Assembly (NCBI GenBank): GCA_003215295.1
Contig: QCKN01000001.1
Coordinates: forward strand, 124,001 to 188,000
Source of the DNA: Prochlorococcus sp. AG-409-P03
Lineage (GTDB): Bacteria; Cyanobacteriota; Cyanobacteriia; PCC-6307; Cyanobiaceae
Reading direction: 5' to 3'
Length of the DNA stretch: 64,000 bases
The stretch's first letter is position 1. Every line of letters starts with the position of its first letter. This document shows, one piece after another, positions 1-9,977 of this stretch. Below the pieces are notes generated by a model. The model made no database searches. It saw only the letters and a program-made list of their open reading frames with translations, and was not told where the DNA came from. The position numbers and the translations under genes were made by a program.

Positions 1-1731
1 TTCCGTATCGGCTACATTTCCTTGCTCGACGATTGCGTAAATGACCCAGTGATCTGGAGTCTCTAGTCTTTGTTTAACGGTACAACTTAAAAATGCTAAG
101 GCATCTATTAGCACAGGCCCTCCTGTAGCAACATCTTCCAACAACCCTACGCCTGCAAAACGATCGGCTCCAGGTGGAAATCGTTTTAGAAATTGACGAA
201 ATAAACCCTTATAGTTATCCTCTCGGAGGATATTGATAATAAATTTATCGCCTACTTGTAGGAAGGCTTCTATAGCTCGATCTTTGGCGACAGCCACTGT
301 TAAACCAGGTGGTTGGAAACTGGCTTGACTAATCCAGCTTGCAATCATTGCACTTCTGCGTCTTCCATTACCTTCTCCCTGGCTTGCTGTAACTACATAA
401 AGGCCCCCACTTAGCCTCCCTAATGCTTTCATGAGATCTCCATCCAAGCTTTTTATGCTCGCTATATTTTTTTTCCGATTAAGTAATTGACCAAGATCAG
501 TGCCGGCTTCTTCGAATTGCTGGTATGTATTCCCATCAGGTTCACACTTGACTCTTAGGGGAGCAAAGGCCTCTTTTTGTCCAAGACTTTGCAATTGGCT
601 TACTACAACATCAATTGGCTCATCATTACCGCCATATGCATCATAAACGGCTATCCATTGCTTTTGGTTTAATGCAGCCATGAGAGTTCCAATTGAGCTT
701 TGCAGTTCAATATTTAAATTACTAGGCCATGTAGGTACTACGACGGCATTTGCTTCTCCAATGATTGCACTGAGTTCTTGAGCATCTGTTGATTGGAGAT
801 CGATTAACTGGACTTGGGTTTCAGCTTTGCTGACACCATGAGCAATAGCCTGACTTAATTGATCACAATATCCATATTGACTGAGGTAGCATACAACTGC
901 ATACTTATCTCCTTGGCTTCGCTTACTGCTCCATTCACGATAATTATTTAGCCACAGGCTTAGATGTTCTCGAAGTATTGGGCCGTGACCTACTGCAATT
1001 GTTTTGATTGAAGGTAGACTATCGATTCGCTTGAGGGCTTGAAGTACGCTACGTGCATTAGGTCCCATTAGACAGTCATAATAAAAACGGAAATCTGCTG
1101 CTATTGCCCTGCTATCTCTATCGAAAACATCATTAGAGCAATAGTGAAGTCCAAAGGCATCACATGTGTACAGAATAGATGTTCCATGGTCGAAGGAGAA
1201 AATAGTGTCCGGCCAATGTAGATTTGGTGCACTGATAAATTCCAAACGATGCGCAGTTTGACTAACTGGGTTAGTACCTAGATCTAGTTCCTCGCCACTT
1301 TTTACTGCCTTACTGCGAAAGGGACGATGTATTTGGTTTTCTAGAAATTTGATTGCTACTTTGGAAGCTATTATCTCAATTTCGGGATTTAGCTCTATTA
1401 GTGCACCAATTAAGCCTGAGTGATCTGGCTCTGTATGACTCACAATTAGATAATCAATTGCCTTGGGTTCAATTTCTTTATGCAAGATACTGAACCAGTC
1501 GCTGTGAAACTTGCTATGACTGGTATCAACTAGTGCTGTTTTAGCCCCTCTTATCAGAAAGCTATTGTAAGTAGTTCCATTTCGGAGACCAAATTCAATA
1601 TCAAAACGACTGCGATCCCAGTCTAATGAGCGGATAGTAGTTGTATCACGATCAATTTGCTCGCATTGCAGGGATAGTCTTTGTGTCTTAGTGCTTGACG
1701 AGCAATTTGATGGTGTGTTTATCGTTGTCAT
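1..1731 (-). CDS. Diflavin flavodiiron protein (metallo-beta-lactamase-like, flavodoxin and flavin reductase domains), 3' end beyond window
   Basis: Own translation of the minus strand from ATG at 1731: ...LVDTSHSKFHSDWF...HTEPDHSGLIGALIELNPE...AVGHGPILREHLSLW...VVPTWPSNLN...SGGLYVVTASQGEGNGRRRSAMIASWISQASFQPPGLTVAVAKDRA. The HxExDH-type motif, flavodoxin-like and flavin-reductase-like segments match cyanobacterial Flv proteins. Absent from the ORF track because it is open at the left edge. Confidence 0.9.
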   Translation of the reverse strand, partial: MTTINTPSNCSSSTKTQRLSLQCEQIDRDTTTIRSLDWDRSRFDIEFGLRNGTTYNSFLIRGAKTALVDTSHSKFHSDWFSILHKEIEPKAIDYLIVSHTEPDHSGLIGALIELNPEIEIIASKVAIKFLENQIHRPFRSKAVKSGEELDLGTNPVSQTAHRLEFISAPNLHWPDTIFSFDHGTSILYTCDAFGLHYCSNDVFDRDSRAIAADFRFYYDCLMGPNARSVLQALKRIDSLPSIKTIAVGHGPILREHLSLWLNNYREWSSKRSQGDKYAVVCYLSQYGYCDQLSQAIAHGVSKAETQVQLIDLQSTDAQELSAIIGEANAVVVPTWPSNLNIELQSSIGTLMAALNQKQWIAVYDAYGGNDEPIDVVVSQLQSLGQKEAFAPLRVKCEPDGNTYQQFEEAGTDLGQLLNRKKNIASIKSLDGDLMKALGRLSGGLYVVTASQGEGNGRRRSAMIASWISQASFQPPGLTVAVAKDRAIEAFLQVGDKFIINILREDNYKGLFRQFLKRFPPGADRFAGVGLLEDVATGGPVLIDALAFLSCTVKQRLETPDHWVIYAIVEQGNVADTE

Positions 1732-1837
1732 GGAACCTTCATGTGAGCCATGCTAAGACTCTACGAAGAATTGCTATGAAGTGGGGATATGGGGAAATCG
1801 CTTTCTCTTTTGATATAAAGATGAACCGTTGATTTTT

Positions 1838-3208
1838 TCATCCCCAAGACACTCTTGGTAACCAATTTACTAGTTCAGGCACCATGATAATTAGTAACAA
1901 GACACTAATTTGTAGAATTACAAACGGCAAAGCACCCCAATAGATTTCTTTGGTTGAAATTGTGTTTGGAGCAACGCCACGTAGATAAAACAGTGCGAAT
2001 CCAAATGGAGGAGTGAGAAAAGAAGTTTGTAGGTTGGCTCCTATTACTACCCCAAACCATAAGAGTGCATCTTGACCAAGTAGTTCGCGTGCGGCTGGTA
2101 GGAGTAGTGGAACCGCAATAAAAGCGATTTCGAAAAAATCTATGAAAAACCCTAAGAAGAAAATAATTAGCATGCTGAATGCCATGAATCCAAGCTTTCC
2201 TCCTGGCAAATTAAGTAAAATGTTTGCAATCAACTCATCGCCACCTACACCGCGAAAAACCAAGCTAAAGGCTGTTGAGCCAAGCAATATTGCCATTACC
2301 ATCGATGTTGTGCGAAGAGTTTCATCACATACTTTTGAAAGTGCTTTTCGGCTAAACCCTCTATTAATAGCAGCAAGTCCCATTGCTCCTATTGCACCGA
2401 GTGTTCCTGCTTCTGTAGGTGTTGCGATTCCAAAAAATATGCTTCCTAGAACTATTAGAATTAATCCAAGAGGAGGCATCATTACGCTCAATAGTTGTAA
2501 TAGTTGACGTGGTGAGAAACTTATCGATTCTTGCCTAGGGGTTAGTTCTGGCTTGACTCTGCTAATTACGAGGACATAAAGTGCGAATGCACCTGCCATT
2601 AATATTCCAGGTATTAGAGATCCAAGAAACAAGTCACCTACTGAGATTCCTAGTTGATCTCCTAGAACTACAAGTACAATACTTGGAGGAATAATCTGAC
2701 CGAGTGTTCCTGATGCTGCAATTACACCTGTAGCTAGAGAGCGGTTATACCCTGAACGAACCATTGCAGGAAGAGATATCAAACCCATAGTTGTGACGGT
2801 TGCAGCAACCACTCCGGTGGTTGCTGCAAGTAATGACCCGACTAAAACAACTGCTAAAGCCAATCCGCCTCGAACCCGACCGAGAAGTTTCGCCATGCTG
2901 TCGAGGAGACGTTCTGCTATCCCAGATGTCTCTAGCATTGCTCCCATAAAAATAAATGCAGGTATAGCTAATAACGTAAAGTTGCTCATTATTCCTAGAA
3001 TTCTTTGGGGCAGTGCAGTTACAAATAGAGGTTCAATGACACCTAATGCCATCCCTATTAATGAGAAAATAAGTGCGATGCCACCTAAACAGAAGGCTAC
3101 TGGATATCCACTTAAAAGTACAAATATTAGACCTATAAACATCCCTGGCCCTAGAATGACTCCTGCATTAAAGCTAATGACATAACCAAGTAATTCTATA
3201 TCAACCAA
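1838..3208 (-). CDS. TRAP transporter large permease subunit (DctM-like)
   Basis: 456 aa multi-helix protein with typical DctM segments (ATVTTMGLISLPAMVRSGYNRSLATGVIAASGTLGQIIPPSIVLVVLGDQLG). Confidence 0.93.
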   Translation of the reverse strand: MVDIELLGYVISFNAGVILGPGMFIGLIFVLLSGYPVAFCLGGIALIFSLIGMALGVIEPLFVTALPQRILGIMSNFTLLAIPAFIFMGAMLETSGIAERLLDSMAKLLGRVRGGLALAVVLVGSLLAATTGVVAATVTTMGLISLPAMVRSGYNRSLATGVIAASGTLGQIIPPSIVLVVLGDQLGISVGDLFLGSLIPGILMAGAFALYVLVISRVKPELTPRQESISFSPRQLLQLLSVMMPPLGLILIVLGSIFFGIATPTEAGTLGAIGAMGLAAINRGFSRKALSKVCDETLRTTSMVMAILLGSTAFSLVFRGVGGDELIANILLNLPGGKLGFMAFSMLIIFFLGFFIDFFEIAFIAVPLLLPAARELLGQDALLWFGVVIGANLQTSFLTPPFGFALFYLRGVAPNTISTKEIYWGALPFVILQISVLLLIIMVPELVNWLPRVSWG

Positions 3209-3210
3209 AT

Positions 3211-3762
3211 CTATTCACCTGTATTTCTATTTGATTTTTTTGGTGCGGCACTTTTCAGTCTAATTACATTTCGAATTACGTCTGACGTTCCTTGAAGACT
3301 TAAAAGTAGGAACCCTATTGGAATAAGTGATTTTATCCAGTAGCGTGGCAACCCATAAGCATCTGGAGAGGCTTCATTGATTTTCCAAGATTGAATAGCT
3401 GGTTCTATTGAAATAGCCATCACCCCTAGTGCAAATGGTAACAACAGAAAGATTGCTCCGATTAGTTCGATAAGTATTTTGCGTTTTGTGCTCCATCTCC
3501 CTTGGAGTACGTCAACTCTTACATGACCTTGACGCTGCAATGTCCAACCTAGCCCTACCAAGAAAACAACATCAAAAAGATACCATTGCCCTTCTATGAG
3601 AGCATTGGAGCTTAGGTTCGTACCAATGGCGACTCCTAAATACCTCCCGAGGACATTCCAAAAGCCTAATCCAAGCATCAATAACACAGCCCAACGACCT
3701 ATTAATGCACTGAAGTGGTTGATTTTGTCTAGTTGATTTGCTAGCACAAGCCATTGCTTCAT
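3211..3762 (-). CDS. TRAP transporter small permease subunit (DctQ-like)
   Basis: 183 aa, four predicted TM helices, directly upstream of the DctM-like gene on the same strand. Confidence 0.9.
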   Translation of the reverse strand: MKQWLVLANQLDKINHFSALIGRWAVLLMLGLGFWNVLGRYLGVAIGTNLSSNALIEGQWYLFDVVFLVGLGWTLQRQGHVRVDVLQGRWSTKRKILIELIGAIFLLLPFALGVMAISIEPAIQSWKINEASPDAYGLPRYWIKSLIPIGFLLLSLQGTSDVIRNVIRLKSAAPKKSNRNTGE

Positions 3763-3780
3763 ATAGAACTCTCCTATTTG

Positions 3781-4884
3781 TTAGTAGTTAAAGCGAGAGA
3801 GGGAGAATTGATTGACCTTGTTCCATGCATAAACTTCTGTACGGAAAGTCATCCAATTGTTAAAGAGCTGGCGAAATTCCCTATCTTTCGTGGAGTAATC
3901 AGCATAAAGTTGGAATGCTGCTTCTTGGGCTGATTTCAGGATATTGTCTGAGTAAGGAACTAGCGTTGTGTCTCCTTTGGAAAGTCTCTGTAAAGCAGCT
4001 CCATTGAGGTTGTCATAACGATTAAGCATAGTCAGATTTGCTTCATAACAGGCTGTAGTAAAGATGGCTTTGTATTCATTTGGCAGTTTATTCCAGGCTT
4101 TTTGGTTGACCAGTGCCGTGAGAGTAGGGCCTGGTTCCCACCATCCTGGGTAGTAGTAGAAATTTGCAGCTCGATGGAGACCTAGTTTTTCGTCGTCGTA
4201 GGGCCCTGTCCATTCGGCGGCATCAATTGCTCCTCTTTCAAGTGCTAAGTAGATCTCACCTGCAGCGATTTGCTGCACATTGACACCTAACTGAGCCATG
4301 ACATCGCCTCCCAACCCTGGAATACGCATTTTTAGGCCTTGCAGGGAGTTCAGGCTTTCTATTTTTTGTTTGAACCACCCACCCATTTGGGCTCCTGTGT
4401 TACCTGCTGGAAAACTAATGACTCCAAAGTCTCCATAAATACGATTTAGTGCTTCATTTCCACCACCTTCATAGAGCCATGCATTTTGTTGTTGCGCCGA
4501 TAGTCCGAAAGGAAGAGAGGTTCCAAAAGAAAAAGATGGATTCTTACCTTTGTAGTAGTAACTAGCTGTATGCCCACACTCTACTGACCCAGCTTGTACG
4601 GCATCTAATACTTCTAATCCAGGAACTAATTCTCCACCTGCGTAAGATTTGATTTGGAAGTTTCCTCCACTAAGGGATTGAACTCTTTGGCAAATGGTTT
4701 CTGCACCACCATAAATTGTGTCTAATGAGGGAGGCCAGCTTGTGGCCATTCGCCAGCGGACTTTTGGCAGTGCACTCGTGGTTGCCTCACTTTCTTGACG
4801 GATGGTGCAGGAACTAATTAAGCCTGCACTTACTGCACTAGTAATTGCTATAGCACTAGTGCCTAGAAGTTTTCTACGTTGCAT
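3781..4884 (-). CDS. TRAP transporter substrate-binding protein (DctP/TakP-like)
   Basis: 367 aa with N-terminal export signal; WRMATSWPPSLDTIYGGAE, AAEWTGPYDDEKLGLHRAANFYYYPGWWEPG typical of the DctP family. Confidence 0.92.
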   Translation of the reverse strand: MQRRKLLGTSAIAITSAVSAGLISSCTIRQESEATTSALPKVRWRMATSWPPSLDTIYGGAETICQRVQSLSGGNFQIKSYAGGELVPGLEVLDAVQAGSVECGHTASYYYKGKNPSFSFGTSLPFGLSAQQQNAWLYEGGGNEALNRIYGDFGVISFPAGNTGAQMGGWFKQKIESLNSLQGLKMRIPGLGGDVMAQLGVNVQQIAAGEIYLALERGAIDAAEWTGPYDDEKLGLHRAANFYYYPGWWEPGPTLTALVNQKAWNKLPNEYKAIFTTACYEANLTMLNRYDNLNGAALQRLSKGDTTLVPYSDNILKSAQEAAFQLYADYSTKDREFRQLFNNWMTFRTEVYAWNKVNQFSLSRFNY

Positions 4885-4990
4885 ACCTTCCTCGTTTCAT
4901 TGAATCTTAAGGTGATAGGCACTTTATACTTTAAGTTATTTCAAACTTTGAATAGTTTTCGCTAGAAGATTAATTAGTTATTTTGTTCTC

Positions 4991-5491
4991 TTAATAATTA
5001 GTTTTGCATGGTTTTGAGAGACTCCGCCAGTGATTAAAAGTGGCGGCTTGCCCATATACATCTCCTTGTTCATCCCAAATAGTCCATATTTTTGCATTTT
5101 TGATCATGAAACACTCTCCTTTACTGTTAACCCTGATTCCCTCATAGTTTTCTATTGAGTTGTTTTTGGAGAGTCCTTGCAAGCTAATTTCGCGTTGCTT
5201 GCGTTCCTGAACTGGCGCTGTTAGACGTGATGGCATTCCGATCATTTCCTCCCAGCATCTGTGCCAAAGCTTGAGGGCAGATGCATTTGCATAAGTTAAA
5301 GTAGGGTCATCTTCATTGTTATGCGATAGCACGGGGCTTTTTAGGAGATAGAGGTTATGAGCTTGCTCTTGTTCAGATATAGATATTTCTTGGAACTTTA
5401 TTAGTGGTTGACAAAAAGCACTGCTATATGACGCTAATAGTAGACGTATGACTCTCAGGGTTTTGTCCGTTAGCCAGGGGCTTTTATTCAC
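4991..5491 (-). CDS. MEKHLA domain-containing protein (PAS-like)
   Basis: DPTLTYANASALKLWHRCWEEMIGMPSRLTAP...GQAATFNHW fits the MEKHLA pattern. Confidence 0.75.
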   Translation of the reverse strand: MNKSPWLTDKTLRVIRLLLASYSSAFCQPLIKFQEISISEQEQAHNLYLLKSPVLSHNNEDDPTLTYANASALKLWHRCWEEMIGMPSRLTAPVQERKQREISLQGLSKNNSIENYEGIRVNSKGECFMIKNAKIWTIWDEQGDVYGQAATFNHWRSLSKPCKTNY

Positions 5492-6371
5492 CTGCTGCCA
5501 TCGCTTGCATCATTGCTTTTTGGGCAAGGGCTTGACCTTCTCGGTGTAGGTGGGATAAGAATTTCTGACGAGCTTCGGGAAAACGCGGCTCTTCGGCTAG
5601 GGGTAAATCACCGGCGGAATGTAGTCCTGTGTCTCCATCCATTGCTGGCGTGATGACAACTAAATCAGAGTTGAGATTCCCTTCATATTTCCACCAAAGA
5701 CTTGGGTCTGCCACGGCTGGATGAGGAACGGCGGGTAAATCATGATTTATAGGAGATTGACTTTCTTGTTTTGCAGCCTTAGCAAGTTCTGCAAGCACTT
5801 CACGACGTTGTTCTGCTAGATCTGCCAATAATTTTGTTCTTGTTCTGCCTCTGAGTTGGAAGAGGACAAATGGGTCTTCACTGAAGCGATCACCCATCAG
5901 ATAATAGATTGCGCTGATGTGCTTACAGGGGTTGGCTTTATCCGGACAATTACATTCGCTTCGTACTTCTTGTAGTTTGAATGGAAAAAGTCTACGTCCA
6001 CTTGCTGCAAAAGCTCTTTCGATGTCTGCTGGCATGATTCCAGCTAATAGTTGTGCTGACCAACGTGCTTTTTGAGTTAATGCTTCAAGAACATATTGCC
6101 AATCCTCGTCATTTAAGACATCAAGCCAGAGCTTGACTTTATAAGGATCTTCTCCAGTGCCTTGTACACGCGCATGAACTCGTCTTCCTTCAAATCTTAT
6201 TGATGTCACATTTCCTTCTCTTGCATAAGTCCATGCTCTCTCCAGCCGCTTTTTAAAGCGGTAGGAATTAATGAGTTCCATCCATTGTTCTACCCACCAA
6301 GGTTGTTGAGCAAGACCATCCTCACTCAATGCAGTTGTGATCTCAGTACTATTGGGAGATGTGTTAGTCAT
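5484..6371 (-). CDS. SWIM zinc finger protein
   Basis: CNCPDKANPCKHISAIYYLMGDRFSEDPF (CxC...CxH) is a SWIM-type zinc finger; located directly before the SNF2 helicase. Confidence 0.88.
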   Translation of the reverse strand: MTNTSPNSTEITTALSEDGLAQQPWWVEQWMELINSYRFKKRLERAWTYAREGNVTSIRFEGRRVHARVQGTGEDPYKVKLWLDVLNDEDWQYVLEALTQKARWSAQLLAGIMPADIERAFAASGRRLFPFKLQEVRSECNCPDKANPCKHISAIYYLMGDRFSEDPFVLFQLRGRTRTKLLADLAEQRREVLAELAKAAKQESQSPINHDLPAVPHPAVADPSLWWKYEGNLNSDLVVITPAMDGDTGLHSAGDLPLAEEPRFPEARQKFLSHLHREGQALAQKAMMQAMAAGE

Positions 6372-6386
6372 GATTTGAACAGTCAG

Positions 6387-9300
6387 TTAGGTATCTTCGA
6401 GTGCGACTAAGTCGCGTAGCTCACTTACACCCAGACCTCCTAACCAGTCTTCTCCTGATCCAATTATATCTTCAGCCAGTCTCGACTTTTCACGAATCAT
6501 CCGGTCGATTTTCTCTTCTACTGATCCGCTTGTAATAAATTTATGAACCATTACACGATTCGACTGGCCAATGCGATATGCACGATCGGTAGCTTGATTT
6601 TCTACAGCAGGATTCCACCATCGATCCACATGAAAAACATGACTTGCTCTTGTTAAGTTGAGGCCGACGCCACCAGCTTTCAGCGATAGCAGAAAAATTT
6701 GTGGCCCTCGAGGGTCTTCTTGAAAACGGTCTACCATTGCTTGTCTTTCCGTTTTAGTTGTGCCGCCGTGTAGAAATGGAACGTCAAACCCCCATCTTTT
6801 TTGTAAATAGGCTTGGAGGAGGTGCCCCCATTCAGCGAATTGGGTGAAGAGAAGCCCTCTATCACCTGCCTCAACTATTTCTTCGAGAATCTCTTCTAAC
6901 CTTTGCAGTTTCGCTGAACGTTTAATAAAACCCTCATCAATAACACTTTCTTTTAGTGCAAGGGCGGGGTGATTACAGATTTGTTTGAGACGGGTTAATA
7001 GTCCAAGAACTTTGCCGTGTCGTTGTCCTTTGGGTGCTCGTGCAATTGCATCTAACGTATCTTCAACAGTTTTTCGGTAAAGACTGTTTTGTTCTTTGCT
7101 CAGGCTTACCCATTCACTGAGTTCAATTTTTTCAGGAAGATCCGAGATAATTGCTTTATCAGTTTTTAATCTTCGCAAGAGGAAGGGACTTACACGTGAT
7201 TTTAAATCTTTAAGAGATGACATATCTCCATATCGTTCAATAGGTAGTCGATATCTTTGACGAAAAAAGTCTTCCTCTCCTAACACTTTTGGATTGAGAA
7301 AATCCATCAGTGCCCAAAGTTCGCTAACGCGATTTTCTACCGGTGTTCCAGTTAACGCAATCCTAAACCGGTTACTTTTATTTGGCCTTGCTATGTCGCG
7401 GGTTGCCTGACTTTGTTTTGCATTTGGATTTTTAATTGCTTGTGCTTCGTCAATTACTATCCCTTGCCAGTCGATTGTTTCTAATAGCTCGATATCGCGT
7501 TGCATTAGACCATAGCTAGTGAGCACGAGATCTATTTTTTTTAATGCTTGCTTTAATTCTGATGGAGTGGATGGGCGTTTTGGGCCGTAGTGCTCAAAAA
7601 CATCCAACTCAGGAGTAAATGCCTGTGCTTCTCTTTTCCAGTTGGTTAGTACTGAGGTTGGTGCAATGAGCATTACAGGCCGCTTGAGTTCCTGTTCAGC
7701 CTTGAGATGCTGCAGGAAGGCAAGAAGTTGGATAGTCTTGCCAAGACCCATGTCATCTGCAAGACAGGCACCCTGGTCAAATCTATGAAGGAAGGCCAAC
7801 CAACCCAAGCCTCTTTCTTGATAAGGTCTTAGTTGTCCAACAAACCCATCTGGTGCAGGTAGTGGGTCAGGTGCTTTTTGTTGGTGATATTGCTCTAGAA
7901 CACTGTGAAGTCTTGGCCCTGGCTGAAAGCTATGAACTGGAAGTTTCATTAGAGTATCCCCTTCCGCTGCGGTTAATCTCAGAGCGTCATCCAGACTGAG
8001 ATTTGGATTCGTACTACAAAAGCGTTCAGCATTTTTGAGATCATTGGGTCTTAATTCAATCCAAGCATCTTTATGGCGGACTAGCGGGCTTCTCTTCCCT
8101 GCAAGTTGCTCGAGTTCCCGTAGAGTTAATGTCACCCCACCAATCATTAACTCCCACTCCCAATCAAGACTTTCTCCGAGAGTAATGCCTCTAGAGGTAC
8201 TGGAAAGCTCTGCTTTAATAGCTATGCCAAGGCGACTTGCTAAGCCTCCTGAGAGACTTGGTGGTAATTCTACTCCAACACCAACATCTCGTAGTTGATT
8301 GGAGGCAGTACGCACGAGAACAAATGCCTCTGCTGGTGTTAGTTGCATTGACTCGGGAGTGGCAGTATTTAGGCCTCTCTCTATTGGCTCAAAAACCGTT
8401 AGTGCTCTTCCTAAGCCTTCTAAAAGAACTTCACCAGCATGTTCTACTCTGACTTCTCCCAGTTGTAGAACTTGAGAGCCTGAAGCCCAGGCGGTGGATG
8501 CAGGAACTTTTAGTGTTGGGTCTGCCTCTGCTTGTAAGGAAAAACGCAGCTCCCATAAATCATCTCCTTCCAGCGGAGTAAATAATTCAAGACAAGTTCT
8601 TGCTGGAGCTACACTCCCAGAGATACCTTCTCGCCAGTGACTGCTTGCTTTTGCAAGTCGCTCTACTTCTTCATCCTGAAGCGTTATAACTCCTGTTTCT
8701 GAGCCAAGTGCTTTCTGCCAAGTTGCTAACAGAGGGTCAAGGCCCTCAGTGTTGGGTGTAAACCCTTGTCGGAGTTGTGCATCTACAAGATTCCCCAGAA
8801 GATTGGCCACTCGCAGACGGCCACTGCGTGGACGACACGAGGCCACTGGGTTGGAAGCACGCATTGCTTCGGGACGAAGTCGTGTTGTGCGATTACTTCT
8901 TTTGCCAGTGGGCTCTCGCCATGGCAGAGCACATGTTGCCACCAACGGAAGCTGTGCAGCTAGCTCTTCTAACCGTCTTCGATCATCCTCACGATTTAGG
9001 AGCGGTACCCAACGAGCTCGATGCGGATAGCCTTCTCCTTTACTGAGTTCAACTTGTGGTAGCCATCTGCCACGGGCAATAATGCTAAGAGCCCATCGTT
9101 GGAGATGGCTCCACCATCGTAATTCGTCTCCTAAATCGGGATTTTCTCCAGAGAGTGGCAGGGTTGAAAGCCATGCTGTTGCGGCGCCAGGTTCAATAGC
9201 GAGGCCTTGAACTTGCCACGGCCACCATTCACATGCTTGTGGGATTGGCTCTCCAGCTTGTAAGGGAAGTCCTGTCCACTGAGACTCATTTTCTTCTTTA

Positions 9301-9590
9301 GTTTGCGTGTTTGTGCTTTGAGCTTTCCTTTTGTTGATAGGTTTCGCACGTCGGCTAGGTAGTGTGAGGCAAGCCGTTGCATCAATGATTCCATTTGGCA
9401 TCATATTTTTTTCATTCAGCCAGTTGCGTAGTTCTTCTGGTTGAAGGGTAAAAGGATGTACTGCTGGTGTGCTTCCTGGTCCAGCGGGACAAGCAACTCT
9501 CCAGGTATCTGCCCACACAAGAAGAGCTGGACGTCCAGAACTGGTTGGTGTTCTGATGGCTGGCAGCCAGGTGGCGTGCAGCAGGCTCAT
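6387..9590 (-). CDS. SNF2-family DEAD/DEAH box helicase
   Basis: 1067 aa with Walker A (DDMGLGKTIQ), DEAQ, LTGTPVENR, LSLKAGGVGLNLT and DRAYRIGQ motifs. Confidence 0.95.
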   Translation of the reverse strand: MSLLHATWLPAIRTPTSSGRPALLVWADTWRVACPAGPGSTPAVHPFTLQPEELRNWLNEKNMMPNGIIDATACLTLPSRRAKPINKRKAQSTNTQTKEENESQWTGLPLQAGEPIPQACEWWPWQVQGLAIEPGAATAWLSTLPLSGENPDLGDELRWWSHLQRWALSIIARGRWLPQVELSKGEGYPHRARWVPLLNREDDRRRLEELAAQLPLVATCALPWREPTGKRSNRTTRLRPEAMRASNPVASCRPRSGRLRVANLLGNLVDAQLRQGFTPNTEGLDPLLATWQKALGSETGVITLQDEEVERLAKASSHWREGISGSVAPARTCLELFTPLEGDDLWELRFSLQAEADPTLKVPASTAWASGSQVLQLGEVRVEHAGEVLLEGLGRALTVFEPIERGLNTATPESMQLTPAEAFVLVRTASNQLRDVGVGVELPPSLSGGLASRLGIAIKAELSSTSRGITLGESLDWEWELMIGGVTLTLRELEQLAGKRSPLVRHKDAWIELRPNDLKNAERFCSTNPNLSLDDALRLTAAEGDTLMKLPVHSFQPGPRLHSVLEQYHQQKAPDPLPAPDGFVGQLRPYQERGLGWLAFLHRFDQGACLADDMGLGKTIQLLAFLQHLKAEQELKRPVMLIAPTSVLTNWKREAQAFTPELDVFEHYGPKRPSTPSELKQALKKIDLVLTSYGLMQRDIELLETIDWQGIVIDEAQAIKNPNAKQSQATRDIARPNKSNRFRIALTGTPVENRVSELWALMDFLNPKVLGEEDFFRQRYRLPIERYGDMSSLKDLKSRVSPFLLRRLKTDKAIISDLPEKIELSEWVSLSKEQNSLYRKTVEDTLDAIARAPKGQRHGKVLGLLTRLKQICNHPALALKESVIDEGFIKRSAKLQRLEEILEEIVEAGDRGLLFTQFAEWGHLLQAYLQKRWGFDVPFLHGGTTKTERQAMVDRFQEDPRGPQIFLLSLKAGGVGLNLTRASHVFHVDRWWNPAVENQATDRAYRIGQSNRVMVHKFITSGSVEEKIDRMIREKSRLAEDIIGSGEDWLGGLGVSELRDLVALEDT

Positions 9591-9977
9591 GGCCGCGACG
9601 CGGAAATCATGACTTGGTTCCCTTGCAGTTGGATAGTGCTGCTGATCACCAGCAGCAACAATCAGTGGAGTTCCACTACTAATGATGCCAGTTTGTGGGT
9701 GCGATCGTCAGCACGATTTAGGTTTTTCGTGATCCTATAGTCCGAAATACGTAACTTTTAGGCTATAAAGCTGCTGCATCAGCCTTATAAATTTTATATT
9801 TAGTGCCATGAAAGCTTTTGGCAAAACAGCATCAAACCTTTCAATTATCTATGCCTCTATTCAGAGGCCATTAACTTGGATCTTAAAGGTTGAATTTATT
9901 TTGACTGATGGTTAATTACATTAACCCTTTAAAGTTGATTATTGGTATCAGGCTTCTTTATAGAATTCAGTATTCCT

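Noticed and set aside
2142-3185. Plus-strand ORFs 2142..2507 and 2793..3185
   Set aside because: Antisense to the intact DctM-like gene; composition is typical of reverse-frame shadows.
8035-9394. Several ORFs overlapping the SNF2 helicase
   Set aside because: Fully contained in or antisense to the helicase reading frame, with no recognisable domain.
9441-9740. Plus-strand ORF 9441..9740
   Set aside because: Mostly antisense to the helicase N-terminus; Ser/Trp-rich shadow translation.
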